Notes: generated by a model not told the origin, from the sequence alone. A DNA stretch of 46,420 nt from Rhodococcus sp. HM1 (GCF_023218075.1 NZ_JALPTB010000051.1:1-46420), one strand, 5' to 3'. Numbered from the stretch's first letter, positions 15,450 to 24,928 are shown. Made by a program: numbers and translations.

Positions 15450-17906
15450 TCAGTTCTGCGTCCGCGGTGGGGGTTTCGGCGGCAAGGGAATGCCGAGATC
15501 GGCCGTGGTCTGGTCGTGGATGCGCCTGTCGATCTGGGCGAGTTTGTTCTCCGCGGCGGCGAGGCTGATCTGCAGGCCTTCGACTTCGCCGAGCCAGCCT
15601 TCGCGTTCGGCCTCGATGATGCGGGCGTGGAGGTTGTCGCGGATCTCGACCAGGCGCTCACGTTGGTTCGGGTCGGGCCAGAGCATCGGGCATCGGATGC
15701 AGGCGTGTTCGTGAAGACAGGGCGTGCCGAAGGACCGCCCGCAGGTTCCGGTCGAGACCTTGCGTCGTTCGAAATGACCAAGAAACTCTCCCCATTCGGC
15801 GTCTGTTGGGACACGGTATTCGTCGGTTGGCCGCAAGGCTCGACGGCGCGCCAGGAACGCGTGGTGAGCTTGGATGGCCTCGTCTGGGTAGACAGCCTTG
15901 TAGCCCATGGTGACGTTGATATCGCGGTGACCTGCGATGACTTGGGCGATGTGGGGTGGTAGGCCGTTGAGGATGGCGTCGGTGATGAACATCCGCCGGA
16001 AGTCGTGCGGGGTGCAGCGCAGTGGCCGGCCCGTCGAGGGTTCGGTCAGGCCGGTGGCAGACAATGCGGCGGTGAGCATCTCGCGGATCGCTCTCGGTCC
16101 GATGGCCTGGTTTTCGCTGCCGAGACATCGTTGGAACAGCAGCGGCGCCGGGTTTGACCAGGTGCGTTCGTGCAGGTCGAGGACCGCGACCTGTGGGACG
16201 GCGCCATCGGCTCCGCGGATGCGTCGGATGATCAGCGACAGCACGTCCGCGAGTTCGGGGCTGACCAGCAGGAGCCGCTCGGCATCGGTCTTCGACGGCG
16301 CGATCTGCAACAGGGGAACCACTTCACCGGTGGTGGGCAGCCGATACTGGATCAGACTGTGATGCGAGAGTTCGCTGAGTTCTTCGATGCGGATGCCGGT
16401 GGCGCGCAGAACCTCGACTGCGGCGAAAGCCCAGAACGCGTGGGCCTCCTCGCGGGCGAGGTCGCGACGCTGGCCGGTGTCGGGATCGTGGGCCCAGAGT
16501 TTGCCGGGTGTCTTCTCCTTGGTGCGTGAGCGGATCAGGGTCTGACCGTCGACGGTGAACTGGTCACCGAGCGGTGTCTGCTGGGCGGCGGCGAGCAGTG
16601 CCGCTGCTTCAGTGCGGCGCTTGGCGACGGAACGGACGAGGACCGGGAGCACGGGGAGGCGTTCTCGGGTTCGGGTGTCCATCCGTGATTTGCGGTGGCG
16701 CTTTTCTTTTCGCCTGTCGATCTCGCTTCCGGAGATCGGGCACGGTGCCACCCACGGTCCCCACCGGGCCGGGTCTTCCAACGCCCACTGGGCGAGATCG
16801 AGGTAGAGCGCTCGCACTGCCACCAGAACCCCGAAGTAGTCCAGCCGTGGGCTGGTCGTCTCGACGATCTCACCGCCCGGCGTGCGGGTTCGGGTGGTCA
16901 CGGTCCGCAGCCGTTGCTTCCAGGCGTCGGTGACCTCGGGTGACAGTCGCAGCGAGGCGATTCCGGGATTGTGGTGTTCGAGGTCGGACCAGAACAGCTT
17001 CCCGAGAAGTCCGGCCAGTCGAACGAGGGTCGAGTAGTCCACCGCGGGTTGCCGCTCGCACAGGTACTCGACTAACAGATCCCGAATGGAGCGGCAGGCG
17101 ATCGAGTATCGGTCGATCAGCTGTTCCGGGGACTTCTGGCCGGGACTGCGCAGCTCGGGCAGGGTTGCAGGCACCTGGGTGCCGAAGACACCGAGTGAGT
17201 GCAGGGAACGGTAGAACAAGCGTGTTGCCCCGATCCCGTTGCCGCGGATCGCTGCCTCGACGTCGAGGAACTCGAGCACGTCACCAGGGACGATGTCGGC
17301 GATCGTCCCACCCTTGGCGCCGACGATCGACGCGGTGCGCGAGAGGCAGCGGTTCGAGGCGGTGGTCGAGACCATCAGATCGGCGTCGAACGTGGCGGCC
17401 AGTTCCGCGAAGCCGTCGCCGCGTCCGGCGGCGGTGAGATCGCTGACGAGGGTGGCGCGTGGGATTCGGCAGGTGACGAACCAGGCCGGGGAGGGGCGGA
17501 GCATGTCGGCGCCGATCGCGGTTGTCACCGCTCGCAGGAGGATCTCGTGGTGGTAGTCGGTGTGGCAGGTGGAGTGGATCCATGACCCGGGCACTGACCG
17601 CCACTGCCATCCGGCGGTGTCGGCGCCGCTGGCCATCCACCTGTCCTGCCAGGTCTCACCCGGGAACGTGCCGAGCCAGTCGAGCAACAGTTTCAGGCCC
17701 TGTGTGCGGGCATTCTGCTTGTTGTAGTCGTCCAACACGAACGGCGGCGTCGTCAACCGCGCCCACGTCCGGTCACGGCCACTGCAGGTCTGGTCCCAGA
17801 CCGGCGGGGTCGATCTCGCCGGCCACCGCGCCTGCTGCACCTTCTCATCGACGTCGTTGCCGGACGTGTCCTCGGCCCGCACGACAATGGAGGTGGTGAG
17901 GGTCAT
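15450..17906 (-). CDS. Large tyrosine recombinase, TnpB-like
   Basis: This 818-aa protein starts at the ATG at 17906, which overlaps the stop of the upstream recombinase by 4 nt. The catalytic residues are visible: Arg in ATGIRIEELSEL, HxxR in TPHDFRRMF, His in IAGHRDINVTMGY and the tyrosine in YKAVYP. A cysteine cluster (CLHEHACIRCPM) near residue 740 may bind zinc. The C-terminus is coiled coil. Size and pairing match the second recombinase of Tn554-type elements. Confidence 0.85.
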   Translation of the reverse strand: MTLTTSIVVRAEDTSGNDVDEKVQQARWPARSTPPVWDQTCSGRDRTWARLTTPPFVLDDYNKQNARTQGLKLLLDWLGTFPGETWQDRWMASGADTAGWQWRSVPGSWIHSTCHTDYHHEILLRAVTTAIGADMLRPSPAWFVTCRIPRATLVSDLTAAGRGDGFAELAATFDADLMVSTTASNRCLSRTASIVGAKGGTIADIVPGDVLEFLDVEAAIRGNGIGATRLFYRSLHSLGVFGTQVPATLPELRSPGQKSPEQLIDRYSIACRSIRDLLVEYLCERQPAVDYSTLVRLAGLLGKLFWSDLEHHNPGIASLRLSPEVTDAWKQRLRTVTTRTRTPGGEIVETTSPRLDYFGVLVAVRALYLDLAQWALEDPARWGPWVAPCPISGSEIDRRKEKRHRKSRMDTRTRERLPVLPVLVRSVAKRRTEAAALLAAAQQTPLGDQFTVDGQTLIRSRTKEKTPGKLWAHDPDTGQRRDLAREEAHAFWAFAAVEVLRATGIRIEELSELSHHSLIQYRLPTTGEVVPLLQIAPSKTDAERLLLVSPELADVLSLIIRRIRGADGAVPQVAVLDLHERTWSNPAPLLFQRCLGSENQAIGPRAIREMLTAALSATGLTEPSTGRPLRCTPHDFRRMFITDAILNGLPPHIAQVIAGHRDINVTMGYKAVYPDEAIQAHHAFLARRRALRPTDEYRVPTDAEWGEFLGHFERRKVSTGTCGRSFGTPCLHEHACIRCPMLWPDPNQRERLVEIRDNLHARIIEAEREGWLGEVEGLQISLAAAENKLAQIDRRIHDQTTADLGIPLPPKPPPRTQN

Positions 17907-19138
17907 GAGATCGGCCTTCCGAACAGCACTTCCAACGATTCGGGTCGATACTCCGGCGCGGGAGTTGGGGGTGTGCGTTGCTCGGCTCGTCGGGTCTGCT
18001 CGGTGTGGTGGGCCAGGATCCTGCGGATCATCTCCTCCTTCCGCGGGGTGAGGTAGAGCTGGGTGGTCGTCAGCTGCGAATGCCCGAGGATGTACTGGAC
18101 GTCGGTCAACGGCACGTTCGGGTCTTCGGCCATACGGTAGGCGGCGGTGTGGCGCAGCGCGTGCAACGTCGCCGAGCTGCTCGCTCGTGCGCTGGCGCGT
18201 TCGAACATCCGGTGCACCGCATGGTAGGTCAGCGGCCGCGGCGGGGCGCGCAGCGTCCACCACAACGGCTCCCTCGGCGACTTCGGAACCAGGGCCTCGG
18301 ATTCGAGCTGATACAGACGCAACCACACGAACGCGTCACTCGATGCGGGGAGCTCCTGAAGTTCACGAGTGCCCTTGCGCACCACTGTGATCAATTGGCG
18401 ACCGGGATCCACTCTGCCCTGCGTGGCTGACAGCAACTCCGATGCCCGGGCGCCGGTGGAGACATAGAACGCCACCAGGGCACGGTCACGATGCGAGGGC
18501 AGACGGGCGAAGATCTCGTTGAACTCCTCGTCCGGCACCGCCCTCGGTACCCGGGACGGCACCGTCGGGCGATACACACCACTGCGGGTGTTCGCATAGG
18601 GGTCCATCGGATTGTGGTGTGCGTGTGCCCGCCGACCATGCGCAGATCGACCTGACGGAAACGGATTCACAATCGGGCCCCGCCCGGATTCGAGATGAAA
18701 CTCGTAGAAGCATCGCAGCACCGTTTCGGAGTGCGCCCTGACCGAGGCCGCGTAGGGCTTGCCGCTCGGCGGCGAGGGCACCTCGTTCGAGGGTGCGCGC
18801 CAGTGGGGGCGAATTGGCTTGCCCGCCAACAGCAACCAGCGGCAGAAATCTCTTGCCTCGACCTGCGTAGCCCGGTTCCACGGCACGTCGATCGCCCACA
18901 GGAACCGGAACCAGCGAAGCAGATCCATCCCGTACGAGCGGACCGTCGCATCGGAGCAGCCTCGCGCCTGGAGGTCCTGAAAGTAGACGACCACTGCCTC
19001 GACTGGCGCTCCAGTCGGATCGATCAGATCCAAGGGCTGCCATCGATTGTCGGTCGCGCGAAGTGATCCCCTCAACGGGACGGTCAGCTCGGCGAGATCT
19101 CGCGGGAAATCCTCGTCAATCGGCACAGTCGAGACCAT
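17903..19138 (-). CDS. Tyrosine recombinase, TnpA-like
   Basis: This protein of about 411 aa, with ATG at 19138, has an N-terminal SAM-like core-binding domain (VVYFQDLQARGCSDATVRSY). The catalytic domain contains Arg in STGARASELL, HALRHT, GHSQLTTTQ and the nucleophile Tyr in QLYL. It is the first gene of the element and is coupled to the larger recombinase. Confidence 0.9.
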   Translation of the reverse strand: MVSTVPIDEDFPRDLAELTVPLRGSLRATDNRWQPLDLIDPTGAPVEAVVVYFQDLQARGCSDATVRSYGMDLLRWFRFLWAIDVPWNRATQVEARDFCRWLLLAGKPIRPHWRAPSNEVPSPPSGKPYAASVRAHSETVLRCFYEFHLESGRGPIVNPFPSGRSAHGRRAHAHHNPMDPYANTRSGVYRPTVPSRVPRAVPDEEFNEIFARLPSHRDRALVAFYVSTGARASELLSATQGRVDPGRQLITVVRKGTRELQELPASSDAFVWLRLYQLESEALVPKSPREPLWWTLRAPPRPLTYHAVHRMFERASARASSSATLHALRHTAAYRMAEDPNVPLTDVQYILGHSQLTTTQLYLTPRKEEMIRRILAHHTEQTRRAEQRTPPTPAPEYRPESLEVLFGRPIS

Positions 19139-19197
19139 AGACCTCAACCGCAGAAAACGTCTGCTACCAGCTAAAACTCGTGTCGTAGTTCAGTCAA

Positions 19198-20055
19198 CTA
19201 GAAGGTGACGCGCTGGCCGGTGCTTCCAGGGTTGATGATGTTTCCGCTGGTCGGATACGACAGGAAGCTCGCTGGCCCACCGAGGCTGTTGTACTTGTCG
19301 CGGATGTCGTCGCACACCTGGAACGGGGACGGCCAGTAGTACTGGCAGCCGGAAGCCAGGAGATTGCGCGAGGACCGCAGGCGTGCTTCGCCGATCTCGG
19401 CGTTGTCGGCGTCTTCCTTGGTGAACGGCGCGGGGATCTCTTCCCGGTCCGAACGCATCTGACCCGGCACGATTGTCGACTTCGGGTTCTCGGTCGGCCG
19501 CCAGTCCAGATCCGGTTCGGCGGTCTTCGACGACAACTCCGGATCGTCCGGGGCGACCGGTTGATCCGCGGCCGGAGCGGCGGGGATCAACTCGGCTGGG
19601 AGCGGCGCGACAGCCTCGGCCGGTGGGGAGACCGTGTCCTGCGCCGGCGTTGCCGGGGGTGCCGCCGATGCCGGAGCGGATTCGGAGGCCGCGGCCGTCT
19701 CGGGACCGACGGGTTCCGGTGCCACCGGCGTCGTAGTGAGGTCACACGGCAACGCCGGTGCCGTAGTGGTCGTGGTGGCCGGCGGCGCGGTGGTCGTTGT
19801 TACCGGGGTCGTCGTGGGGACCGCACACGGATCGGCGGGGTCCTCCGTCAGCACCGGCGCCGGCACGGCATCCGAGGTGACGGGCGCGGTCGTGGTCACC
19901 GGCGCCGGGGACGGCGTGGGTGTGGTCGAGGCAGGCTGGGCGAGTGCTGCCGACCCTCCGACGGCAACCATCACCACGGTCGTGCCGGCGACCACGCACT
20001 GACGCCACCATCTGCTGCGGGGCACGACAGAACCCCGCTTGGTTTGCGAATTCAT
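19198..20055 (-). pseudogene. 5' part of split LGFP-repeat secreted protein
   Basis: The start is the ATG at 20055 (AGTAGG upstream). A Sec signal peptide (about 1-43, with a long basic n-region, then VVAGTTVVMVAVGGSAALA-QP) is followed by a Pro/Thr/Ala-rich linker of about 150 residues, typical of wall-spanning regions, and the first LGFP repeat (CQYYWPSPFQVCDDIRDKYN). The frame ends at a TAG created by the element junction (19198-19200). It may still make a truncated secreted 285-aa protein. Confidence 0.85.
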
Positions 20056-20315
20056 CTGGTACCTACTGTCTTTCATGCGGACAGGGGTAGCGGTGGCGCC
20101 ATCGCTATGTAGGAACTTAAACCTTTTCCCAAGAACCACAAACGCACCAGATAACACTTTCGTCACAAAAACCATTCGTCCGGTTTGTTTTTGATTCGAA
20201 GGGCAAACCGGACTTTCCGGTGATACACACAAGGCGCGGCCCGCGCCTGTCCCCTGCTGCGGCGCCGCGTCTTCCGCACCGCATCGCGGTGTCCCCCACC
20301 CCTGAAGGAGCAACG

Positions 20316-20648
20316 ATGAACGTGACTACCCTTCCCGCATCCGGCAGCGCGGCACGGCGGCGGATCGCCGGCGGTGTGGCCGCGGCCGGGCTGGCGGTGC
20401 TGTGCCTGGTCGGCGGCGGCACCAGCGTGGCCGGGGCGCAGCCGGCGGCGAGCTGCCAGTCCTACTGGCCCTCGCCGTATCAGGTGTGTGACGAGATCAA
20501 GGACCTGTACGCCTCGCTCGGCGGACCCGCCGGCGCGTTGGGTTTCCCCACCTCGGCGCAGCAGCCGCTCGGGGTCGACGGGCTGCGGCAGACCTTCACC
20601 GGCGGCGCGATCGTCTGGACCCCGGCCACCGGCGCCTACGTCGAATAA
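20316..20648 (+). CDS. Short secreted LGFP-repeat protein
   Basis: This 110-aa protein is preceded by a clear GAAGGAG site. The signal peptide (about 1-41) ends GAQPA. The mature part is one LGFP repeat (CQSYWPSPYQVCDEIKDLYA, LGFPTSAQQPLGVDG) very like the first repeat of the divergent LGFP gene. This suggests a duplicated pair controlled from the shared 260-bp region 20056-20315. Confidence 0.85.
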   Translation: MNVTTLPASGSAARRRIAGGVAAAGLAVLCLVGGGTSVAGAQPAASCQSYWPSPYQVCDEIKDLYASLGGPAGALGFPTSAQQPLGVDGLRQTFTGGAIVWTPATGAYVE

Positions 20649-20688
20649 CCTCGGCGGCCGCGGCGCGGGCGGGCAACACGAACCCGGA

Positions 20689-21054
20689 TCAGAAGTGGAT
20701 CTGCGTGACCTGATCGATCCGGGCCAGCTCGCCCGCCCCGGCGTCGGGGTCACTGGCGGCCAGGTGCAGGGCGGCGACGGCGGTCTCGGCGATCCAGCTC
20801 GACTCCTCGTCCGCGGTGTAGGTGGCGAAATCACGCATCTGCCCGTGCCGGTCGACGTCGAAGACCAGCACCCGGCCGTGAGGGTCGACGAACATGGCCC
20901 TGCGGATGAAATCCTCGGCGCCGGGACGGCGTTTCGGCGGTGCCAGCTCTTTGAGGCGCCAGCCCAGCAGGTGCAGCTCGGCGAACGGGTAGTGCTCGAG
21001 GAACTCGTACTGTCGCGACCTCATGACTGTGAGGATGCCCGCCGGCACCGACAC
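20689..21054 (-). CDS. Hypothetical cytosolic protein
   Basis: This 121-aa protein has the GTG at 21054 and an alternative ATG at 21024 (MRSRQYEFLEHYPF). Neither has a strong ribosome site. The core VDPHGRVLVFDVDRHGQMRD looks like a beta-meander. No family is recognised. It lies 43 nt downstream of the 21098-21865 gene. Confidence 0.6.
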   Translation of the reverse strand: MSVPAGILTVMRSRQYEFLEHYPFAELHLLGWRLKELAPPKRRPGAEDFIRRAMFVDPHGRVLVFDVDRHGQMRDFATYTADEESSWIAETAVAALHLAASDPDAGAGELARIDQVTQIHF

Positions 21055-21097
21055 ATGTCCGCGACGGCTGCCATTCGATGTCGGTGCCTGGCCTCCG

Positions 21098-21865
21098 TCA
21101 CGGCTGGTACGGGTTCGGCGGTAGCGGGTTGCGGTGGTCGCTGTCCCAGGTGACGCGATTCGTCGCTTCCGTGTCGCTGGCCTCGAGCCAGGGGCAGGCT
21201 CGCAGCTCGTGGGCGCAGTCGATCGATGAGCCGATGTAGGTCGACATCAGATCGATGTCGGTGGCGACGAACCACGCCCGGTCCTGCGGCCACCACAGGT
21301 TCGGCCCCCACGAATCCAGGGTGCGCACCGCGTCGTGCACGGTGCCGTGGACCAGGTGGTTCTCGCGCCCGGGGATGCTCAGCCGCGGCCCGAATCTCGG
21401 CAGTCCCAGACTCTGTCCGGCGCCGCGACCGTCCCAGAACCCGAACCAGCAGTCGTCCGGGGTGGCGGTGTGCCCGGTGAGCACCGCGGCCAGCGCCGCG
21501 AACTGGTCTTCGGGCATGTCCCCGATCTCGGGTGCCTCGTCCCACACGGTGCCCGCACCGTCCCCGGCACCGCGGCTGGTCCCGGCGTGCAGCAGGGAGA
21601 ACCATTCGACGGTCGGATGGATCACCCCGCCGGTCGCGGCCGCGACCTCGGCCCACCGCACCGGCACCTGCTCCCCGGAGTCACGCTCGACGCGCATCGC
21701 CGGATGCAGGATCCGCGTGTAGGCCGGGTAGATCGGCGGCACCAGCGACCCGACGGTGGAATCGAAGCAGGTCAGCGCGGCCGTGACCCAGTCACCGGCA
21801 GACACATCGCCGAGGACATCGGGGGCCTGCCACACCAGCTCCTGGCCCTCATCGTTCGGGGTCAT
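21098..21865 (-). CDS. Conserved-looking hypothetical protein
   Basis: This 255-aa Trp-rich soluble protein starts MTPNDEGQELVWQAPDVLGD, contains RILHPAMRVERDSGE and CWFGFWDGRG, and ends with a WFVATDIDLMSTYIGSS region. I have a general impression of a widespread actinobacterial hypothetical but cannot name it. It follows the cold-shock gene by 6 nt. Confidence 0.75.
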   Translation of the reverse strand: MTPNDEGQELVWQAPDVLGDVSAGDWVTAALTCFDSTVGSLVPPIYPAYTRILHPAMRVERDSGEQVPVRWAEVAAATGGVIHPTVEWFSLLHAGTSRGAGDGAGTVWDEAPEIGDMPEDQFAALAAVLTGHTATPDDCWFGFWDGRGAGQSLGLPRFGPRLSIPGRENHLVHGTVHDAVRTLDSWGPNLWWPQDRAWFVATDIDLMSTYIGSSIDCAHELRACPWLEASDTEATNRVTWDSDHRNPLPPNPYQP

Positions 21866-21871
21866 CGCGGG

Positions 21872-22108
21872 TCACTCATCCAACTGTTGGATGCGGATGG
21901 CCCGGAACGAATATCCGTCCTGCTGCGCGTGTTCCCAGTCGAACTGGACGGCCGCGCCCAAGGTCAGGGCACGGAACCCGGTGCCGTCGATGTGGCTGAA
22001 ATGTGCCCAGCACCCGCCCGGGGTGTCGGGAGAATCGAGCACTCCCCACCCCAGCTCGCCGTGCCATTCCCGCACCGTTCCCGTTGTCCGTCCCATGACG
22101 ATGACCAT
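21872..22108 (-). CDS. Cold-shock-domain-like protein
   Basis: This protein of about 78 aa has the OB-fold pattern of cold-shock proteins (GTVREWHGELGWGVLDS...CWAHFSHIDGTGF...VQFDWEHAQQDGYSF). The usual FGF RNP1 motif is altered to WGVL, while FSHI resembles the RNP2 FVH motif. Starts at 22108 or 22096 are possible. It probably binds single-stranded nucleic acid. It is the first gene before the 21098-21865 gene. Confidence 0.75.
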   Translation of the reverse strand: MVIVMGRTTGTVREWHGELGWGVLDSPDTPGGCWAHFSHIDGTGFRALTLGAAVQFDWEHAQQDGYSFRAIRIQQLDE

Positions 22109-22174
22109 GCCACGGTTTCCGCGCTCAGCGTGCCGGCCTCGGTTCTCCCCCGAGGACACCGGCACGCTCGTGGC

Positions 22175-22489
22175 GTGAGGAACATCCGAGTCGCGTGGTC
22201 GTTTCCGGCACTCGCGGTGGGCGGGTTCTCGGTGATCGCGTTGTACGTGGCCTCCTGGCCCCAGTCCGCATTCACCAGCTGTGAAGTCGACCCCGGGTAC
22301 GACCCGGTCACGTGCACCGAGTCGCTGATCCACCGGCGCGGAGCCGGGTACGTCACGGCGATGGTGCTGCCGGCCCTGCTGTGCACGGTTCCCGCCCTCG
22401 TCCCCAAGCGCAGCACGGCGCGGGCGACAGCCGGGCGCTCCTCGTCACAACACTCGTGGCCTCCGTCCTGGTCGGCGACGTCGCGATGA
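22175..22489 (+). pseudogene. Small membrane protein, frame broken
   Basis: The GTG at 22175 starts a protein with two TM helices (FPALAVGGFSVIALYVASWP; YVTAMVLPALLCTVPALVP) and a cysteine pair between them. After about 22436 a third TM helix (LLVTTLVASVLVGDVAMMPA) continues in another frame. One extra G in the GGG run there would join them. The true 3' end cannot be fixed and would run into the antisense gene at 22573. Confidence 0.5.
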
Positions 22490-22572
22490 TGCCGGCAACT
22501 GCCACGGTGCCCACGCTTGTCCTCCCGGGCTTCATACCCGGCTGGCCGCAAACGGCTCCGTTGCGTCCTCGG

Positions 22573-22986
22573 TCAGCGGACAGGTGTTTCTCCATCAGGT
22601 CCACCACCGGCAACGGGGTGGACAGGGACCACCGCGTCGGGTCGTTCCACCAGGGCTCCGGTCAGCGCCGCGTGATCCAGGGCGGGCACTCGCGCCGGGA
22701 ACCAACCGATGTAGCCGGTCTCCGGGTCAATCATGCCGAGGAAGTTCCTGATCGACTCCCGGTGCTCCTCGATCGTCTTCAGGTACGGTTCCGCGTCCGG
22801 GTGGCCCAGCGTTCGTACCGGGCCGCCACCGAAGCCGTACCCCTCATTGGGCCCGGATTCCCAGGTGCACTCGTCACCTCCGTCGGGGCGCATGCGCAGG
22901 GTGAAGACCTCACCGTCGACGGTGAGAGTGAAGGGACCTTCATTCGGCTGCGGGCGATAGTCGTCCGGCCACTGATCGCTGTTCAC
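22573..22986 (-). CDS. Hypothetical protein
   Basis: This 137-aa acidic protein starts MNSDQWPDDYRPQPNEGPFT. Beta-rich halves (FTLTVDGEVFTLRMRPDGGD; TWESGPNEGYGFGG) are followed by a helical part (EEHRESIRNFLGMID). No family is recognised. The last 20 residues are unnatural in composition and may reflect another small frame problem. Confidence 0.6.
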   Translation of the reverse strand: MNSDQWPDDYRPQPNEGPFTLTVDGEVFTLRMRPDGGDECTWESGPNEGYGFGGGPVRTLGHPDAEPYLKTIEEHRESIRNFLGMIDPETGYIGWFPARVPALDHAALTGALVERPDAVVPVHPVAGGGPDGETPVR

Positions 22987-23024
22987 GAACCGAGCCTGTC
23001 ACACGGCACAGCACTCGATGACCG

Positions 23025-23948
23025 TCACGATTGACCCAGTGCGCTGTACTTGGCGAAAATCCGCTCACGCTCAGCACCGAAGGAATAGCCGGTGTCCCAC
23101 ATCGCTCCCGCTCGAATACCCGCCGTGCGTAGGGCCGCGTAGAGGGCGTCTTCGACACCACCGATGTCGCCCTCGCCGCGGACACCGAAGGACACCACCA
23201 CATCGCAGCACTCGAGCCGGCCGTCTGCTTCCCGACCGGTGGTATCGGCACCGTCCAGTGGCGTAGGCGCAAGCACCTGCCACCGCACCCGATCACCGAG
23301 CAGCTCGAACAGAACCGACTCGATCACCTCGATGAACGCGGCGGCGTCCCTGCCGAGGGTCTCGATCCGGAACTCGACGATCTCCCCGGCGTGGATCGGC
23401 CAAGAATCCGGCGGCGGATCTTCCCAGACGCTCTCCCGATACACCTCGACACCGCCGACGGGCCCGAGATCCGGGCAGGTCGACTGGACCAAGCACAACA
23501 TCGGATGGCCGAACAGGCCCGCGAGCCGGGCCTGGCAGGCGAACCCATCGAGAGTCACGTGGGCGATGTAGCGGTCCAGGTGCACCACGGTGTCGAACCC
23601 GGCAACAGCCAGGACCGTGCCGGTCGACGACGGGTCACTGCCGAAGGTGAAGGCCGCGACATCCCGGAGGGTGTCGACGAAGGCATCCGGGCCGCGGCCG
23701 TAGTCGGGGTCGTACGACATCGCCCGGGCGAACGCGTCGTACATGTCATCGGTCGAGGTCCAGTCGTGGCCGTCGATCCGGTGCACGAGGTAGCCGAGTG
23801 CGGCCAGCCGATCGCAGGCGCTGTCGAGATGAAAGGCAGTCTCGTACCGGAAGACGGTGCCGTTCTGCAGCAGCGTCCAGTCGAAGCGTTGTCGTTGCTC
23901 GATGAACGCGTCCTTGTCTGTTGGGTCGAATACCGCTTTGCGCACCAT
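23025..23948 (-). CDS. Barstar-domain protein with C-terminal extension
   Basis: This 307-aa protein has a barstar-like first third (AFHLDSACDRLAALGYLVHR, IDGHDWTSTDDMYDAFARAM, GRGPDAFVDTLRDV). The remainder is an unrecognised domain with cysteines (LECCDVVVSFGVRGEGD). Barstar folds inhibit ribonucleases, so the fusion could be an immunity protein or a regulator. No adjacent ribonuclease is visible. It is the second barstar homologue in the window. Confidence 0.75.
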   Translation of the reverse strand: MVRKAVFDPTDKDAFIEQRQRFDWTLLQNGTVFRYETAFHLDSACDRLAALGYLVHRIDGHDWTSTDDMYDAFARAMSYDPDYGRGPDAFVDTLRDVAAFTFGSDPSSTGTVLAVAGFDTVVHLDRYIAHVTLDGFACQARLAGLFGHPMLCLVQSTCPDLGPVGGVEVYRESVWEDPPPDSWPIHAGEIVEFRIETLGRDAAAFIEVIESVLFELLGDRVRWQVLAPTPLDGADTTGREADGRLECCDVVVSFGVRGEGDIGGVEDALYAALRTAGIRAGAMWDTGYSFGAERERIFAKYSALGQS

Positions 23949-24091
23949 GTCCCGAGCGTATGTGGCCGAGCCGTGGGACAGCGGCGGTCACCGAACTCCG
24001 GTACCCGCGAAAGCGCGGTGGGAAGTGCCAGGGCACGCCGCAGCACTTGGGCCGAAACAACTCCGTGTTCTGGGACCGGACGTGCGCAGCA

Positions 24092-24703
24092 TCAAGCGGT
24101 CGGGAGTTTTCTCGGGGAAACGAAGTGTCCGGCGGCACGGACGGCGACAAACAGAGCTATCAAGGTCAGGCCTGCTGCCCGACTGCTGCGATCGTCGAGC
24201 CTGTTCGAACACCTGCGCTCGAGCCCATCTTGCGGGATTGAACGAGACTGCGCCCCGGGCTCGTCCACCCCGCCGATCGTGACGGTCAGTTCGTCGGCCG
24301 GCACCGGACTGAGGACGGATCCGCACACCACCGTCCGGGGACCGACGCTGTCGACCGGGATCGAGACCGTCGCACACAGTGCCCACCCGATCATTGCCAG
24401 CGCCACGACTGCCGACGCCGTGCAGGTCGAGCCGAACACGATCGCGTAACGACTGTGACGGCGTTGCGTCCACCAGAGACAGGTGAGTGCGGATCCTGCA
24501 CCGAGGTACGCCAGCCAGAGCCACCAGCCGAAGAGCCCGAGCAATGCGTAGACGAACAAGAACGTGAGGATCCAGAAGACCGTTGTCGGCCACGTCGTAC
24601 GCGATCTCGCACCTTGCCGATTCCTGAGCACCACCGGGTTATTCTCCCTAGCCTGTCCCGGTAGTTCGGGAAGATTTGCTGCCCGGCGAGCCCGCACCGT
24701 CAA
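24092..24703 (-). CDS. Membrane protein of unknown function
   Basis: This 203-aa protein has TM helices at about 42-62 (VFWILTFLFVYALLGLFGW), 63-79, 90-113 (FGSTCTASAVVALAMIGWAL) and near the C-terminus (AAGLTLIALFVAVRAAG). An exported loop of about 60 residues with VVCGSVLSPVPADELTVTIGG lies between the last two. No family is recognised. Confidence 0.7.
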   Translation of the reverse strand: MTVRARRAANLPELPGQARENNPVVLRNRQGARSRTTWPTTVFWILTFLFVYALLGLFGWWLWLAYLGAGSALTCLWWTQRRHSRYAIVFGSTCTASAVVALAMIGWALCATVSIPVDSVGPRTVVCGSVLSPVPADELTVTIGGVDEPGAQSRSIPQDGLERRCSNRLDDRSSRAAGLTLIALFVAVRAAGHFVSPRKLPTA

Positions 24704-24905
24704 AGACGCACGTCCGGTTCAGAGAACCGTGCCTTGCCACAGCTCCGGAGTTGGATACGGACAGACGAACACCTTCGGGCGGGCTCGATTTCCGGATCCT
24801 CTCCGAACCGCTGTGGGAACCCGCGAGCACTTCTCAATTCTGTCCTGTTTGAGGATCGGTAAACAGCACAACCGTCCAGAGGCGCCACGCACGCGAGATG
24901 TAATT

Positions 24906-24928
24906 CAGTATTACAACAATACATACTG
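24906..24928. promoter_or_regulatory. Candidate RHH operator of the YfbU gene
   Basis: CAGTAT-N11-ATACTG contains the inner repeat GTATT-N5-AATAC. It lies 38 bp before the ATG at 24966 and overlaps probable -35/-10 sequences (TATTCT follows). Autoregulation by the N-terminal ribbon-helix-helix of the encoded protein is likely. Confidence 0.5.

Larger units (their letters stand above)
15413..19200 (-). mobile_element. Two-recombinase (Tn554-like) element inserted in the LGFP gene
   Basis: This 3.8-kb insert carries only two overlapping tyrosine recombinase genes. Removing it joins ...GTCACCTTC to CTCAACGGACCG in frame. GAA is shared at both junctions (15413-15415 and 19201-19203). The ends carry short inverted words (TGTCG...AGTTCAG). 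No third tnpC-like gene, resistance gene or other cargo is present. Confidence 0.8.

Noticed and set aside
14159-15814. 551-aa protein joining recombinase-end sequence to LGFP repeats
   Set aside because: The first 134 residues are out-of-frame DNA of the mobile element; real homology begins at 15412.
15450-18326. 958-aa version of the large recombinase
   Set aside because: The extra 140 codons overlap the catalytic end of the first recombinase in another frame; the ATG at 17906 with 4-nt overlap is the natural start.
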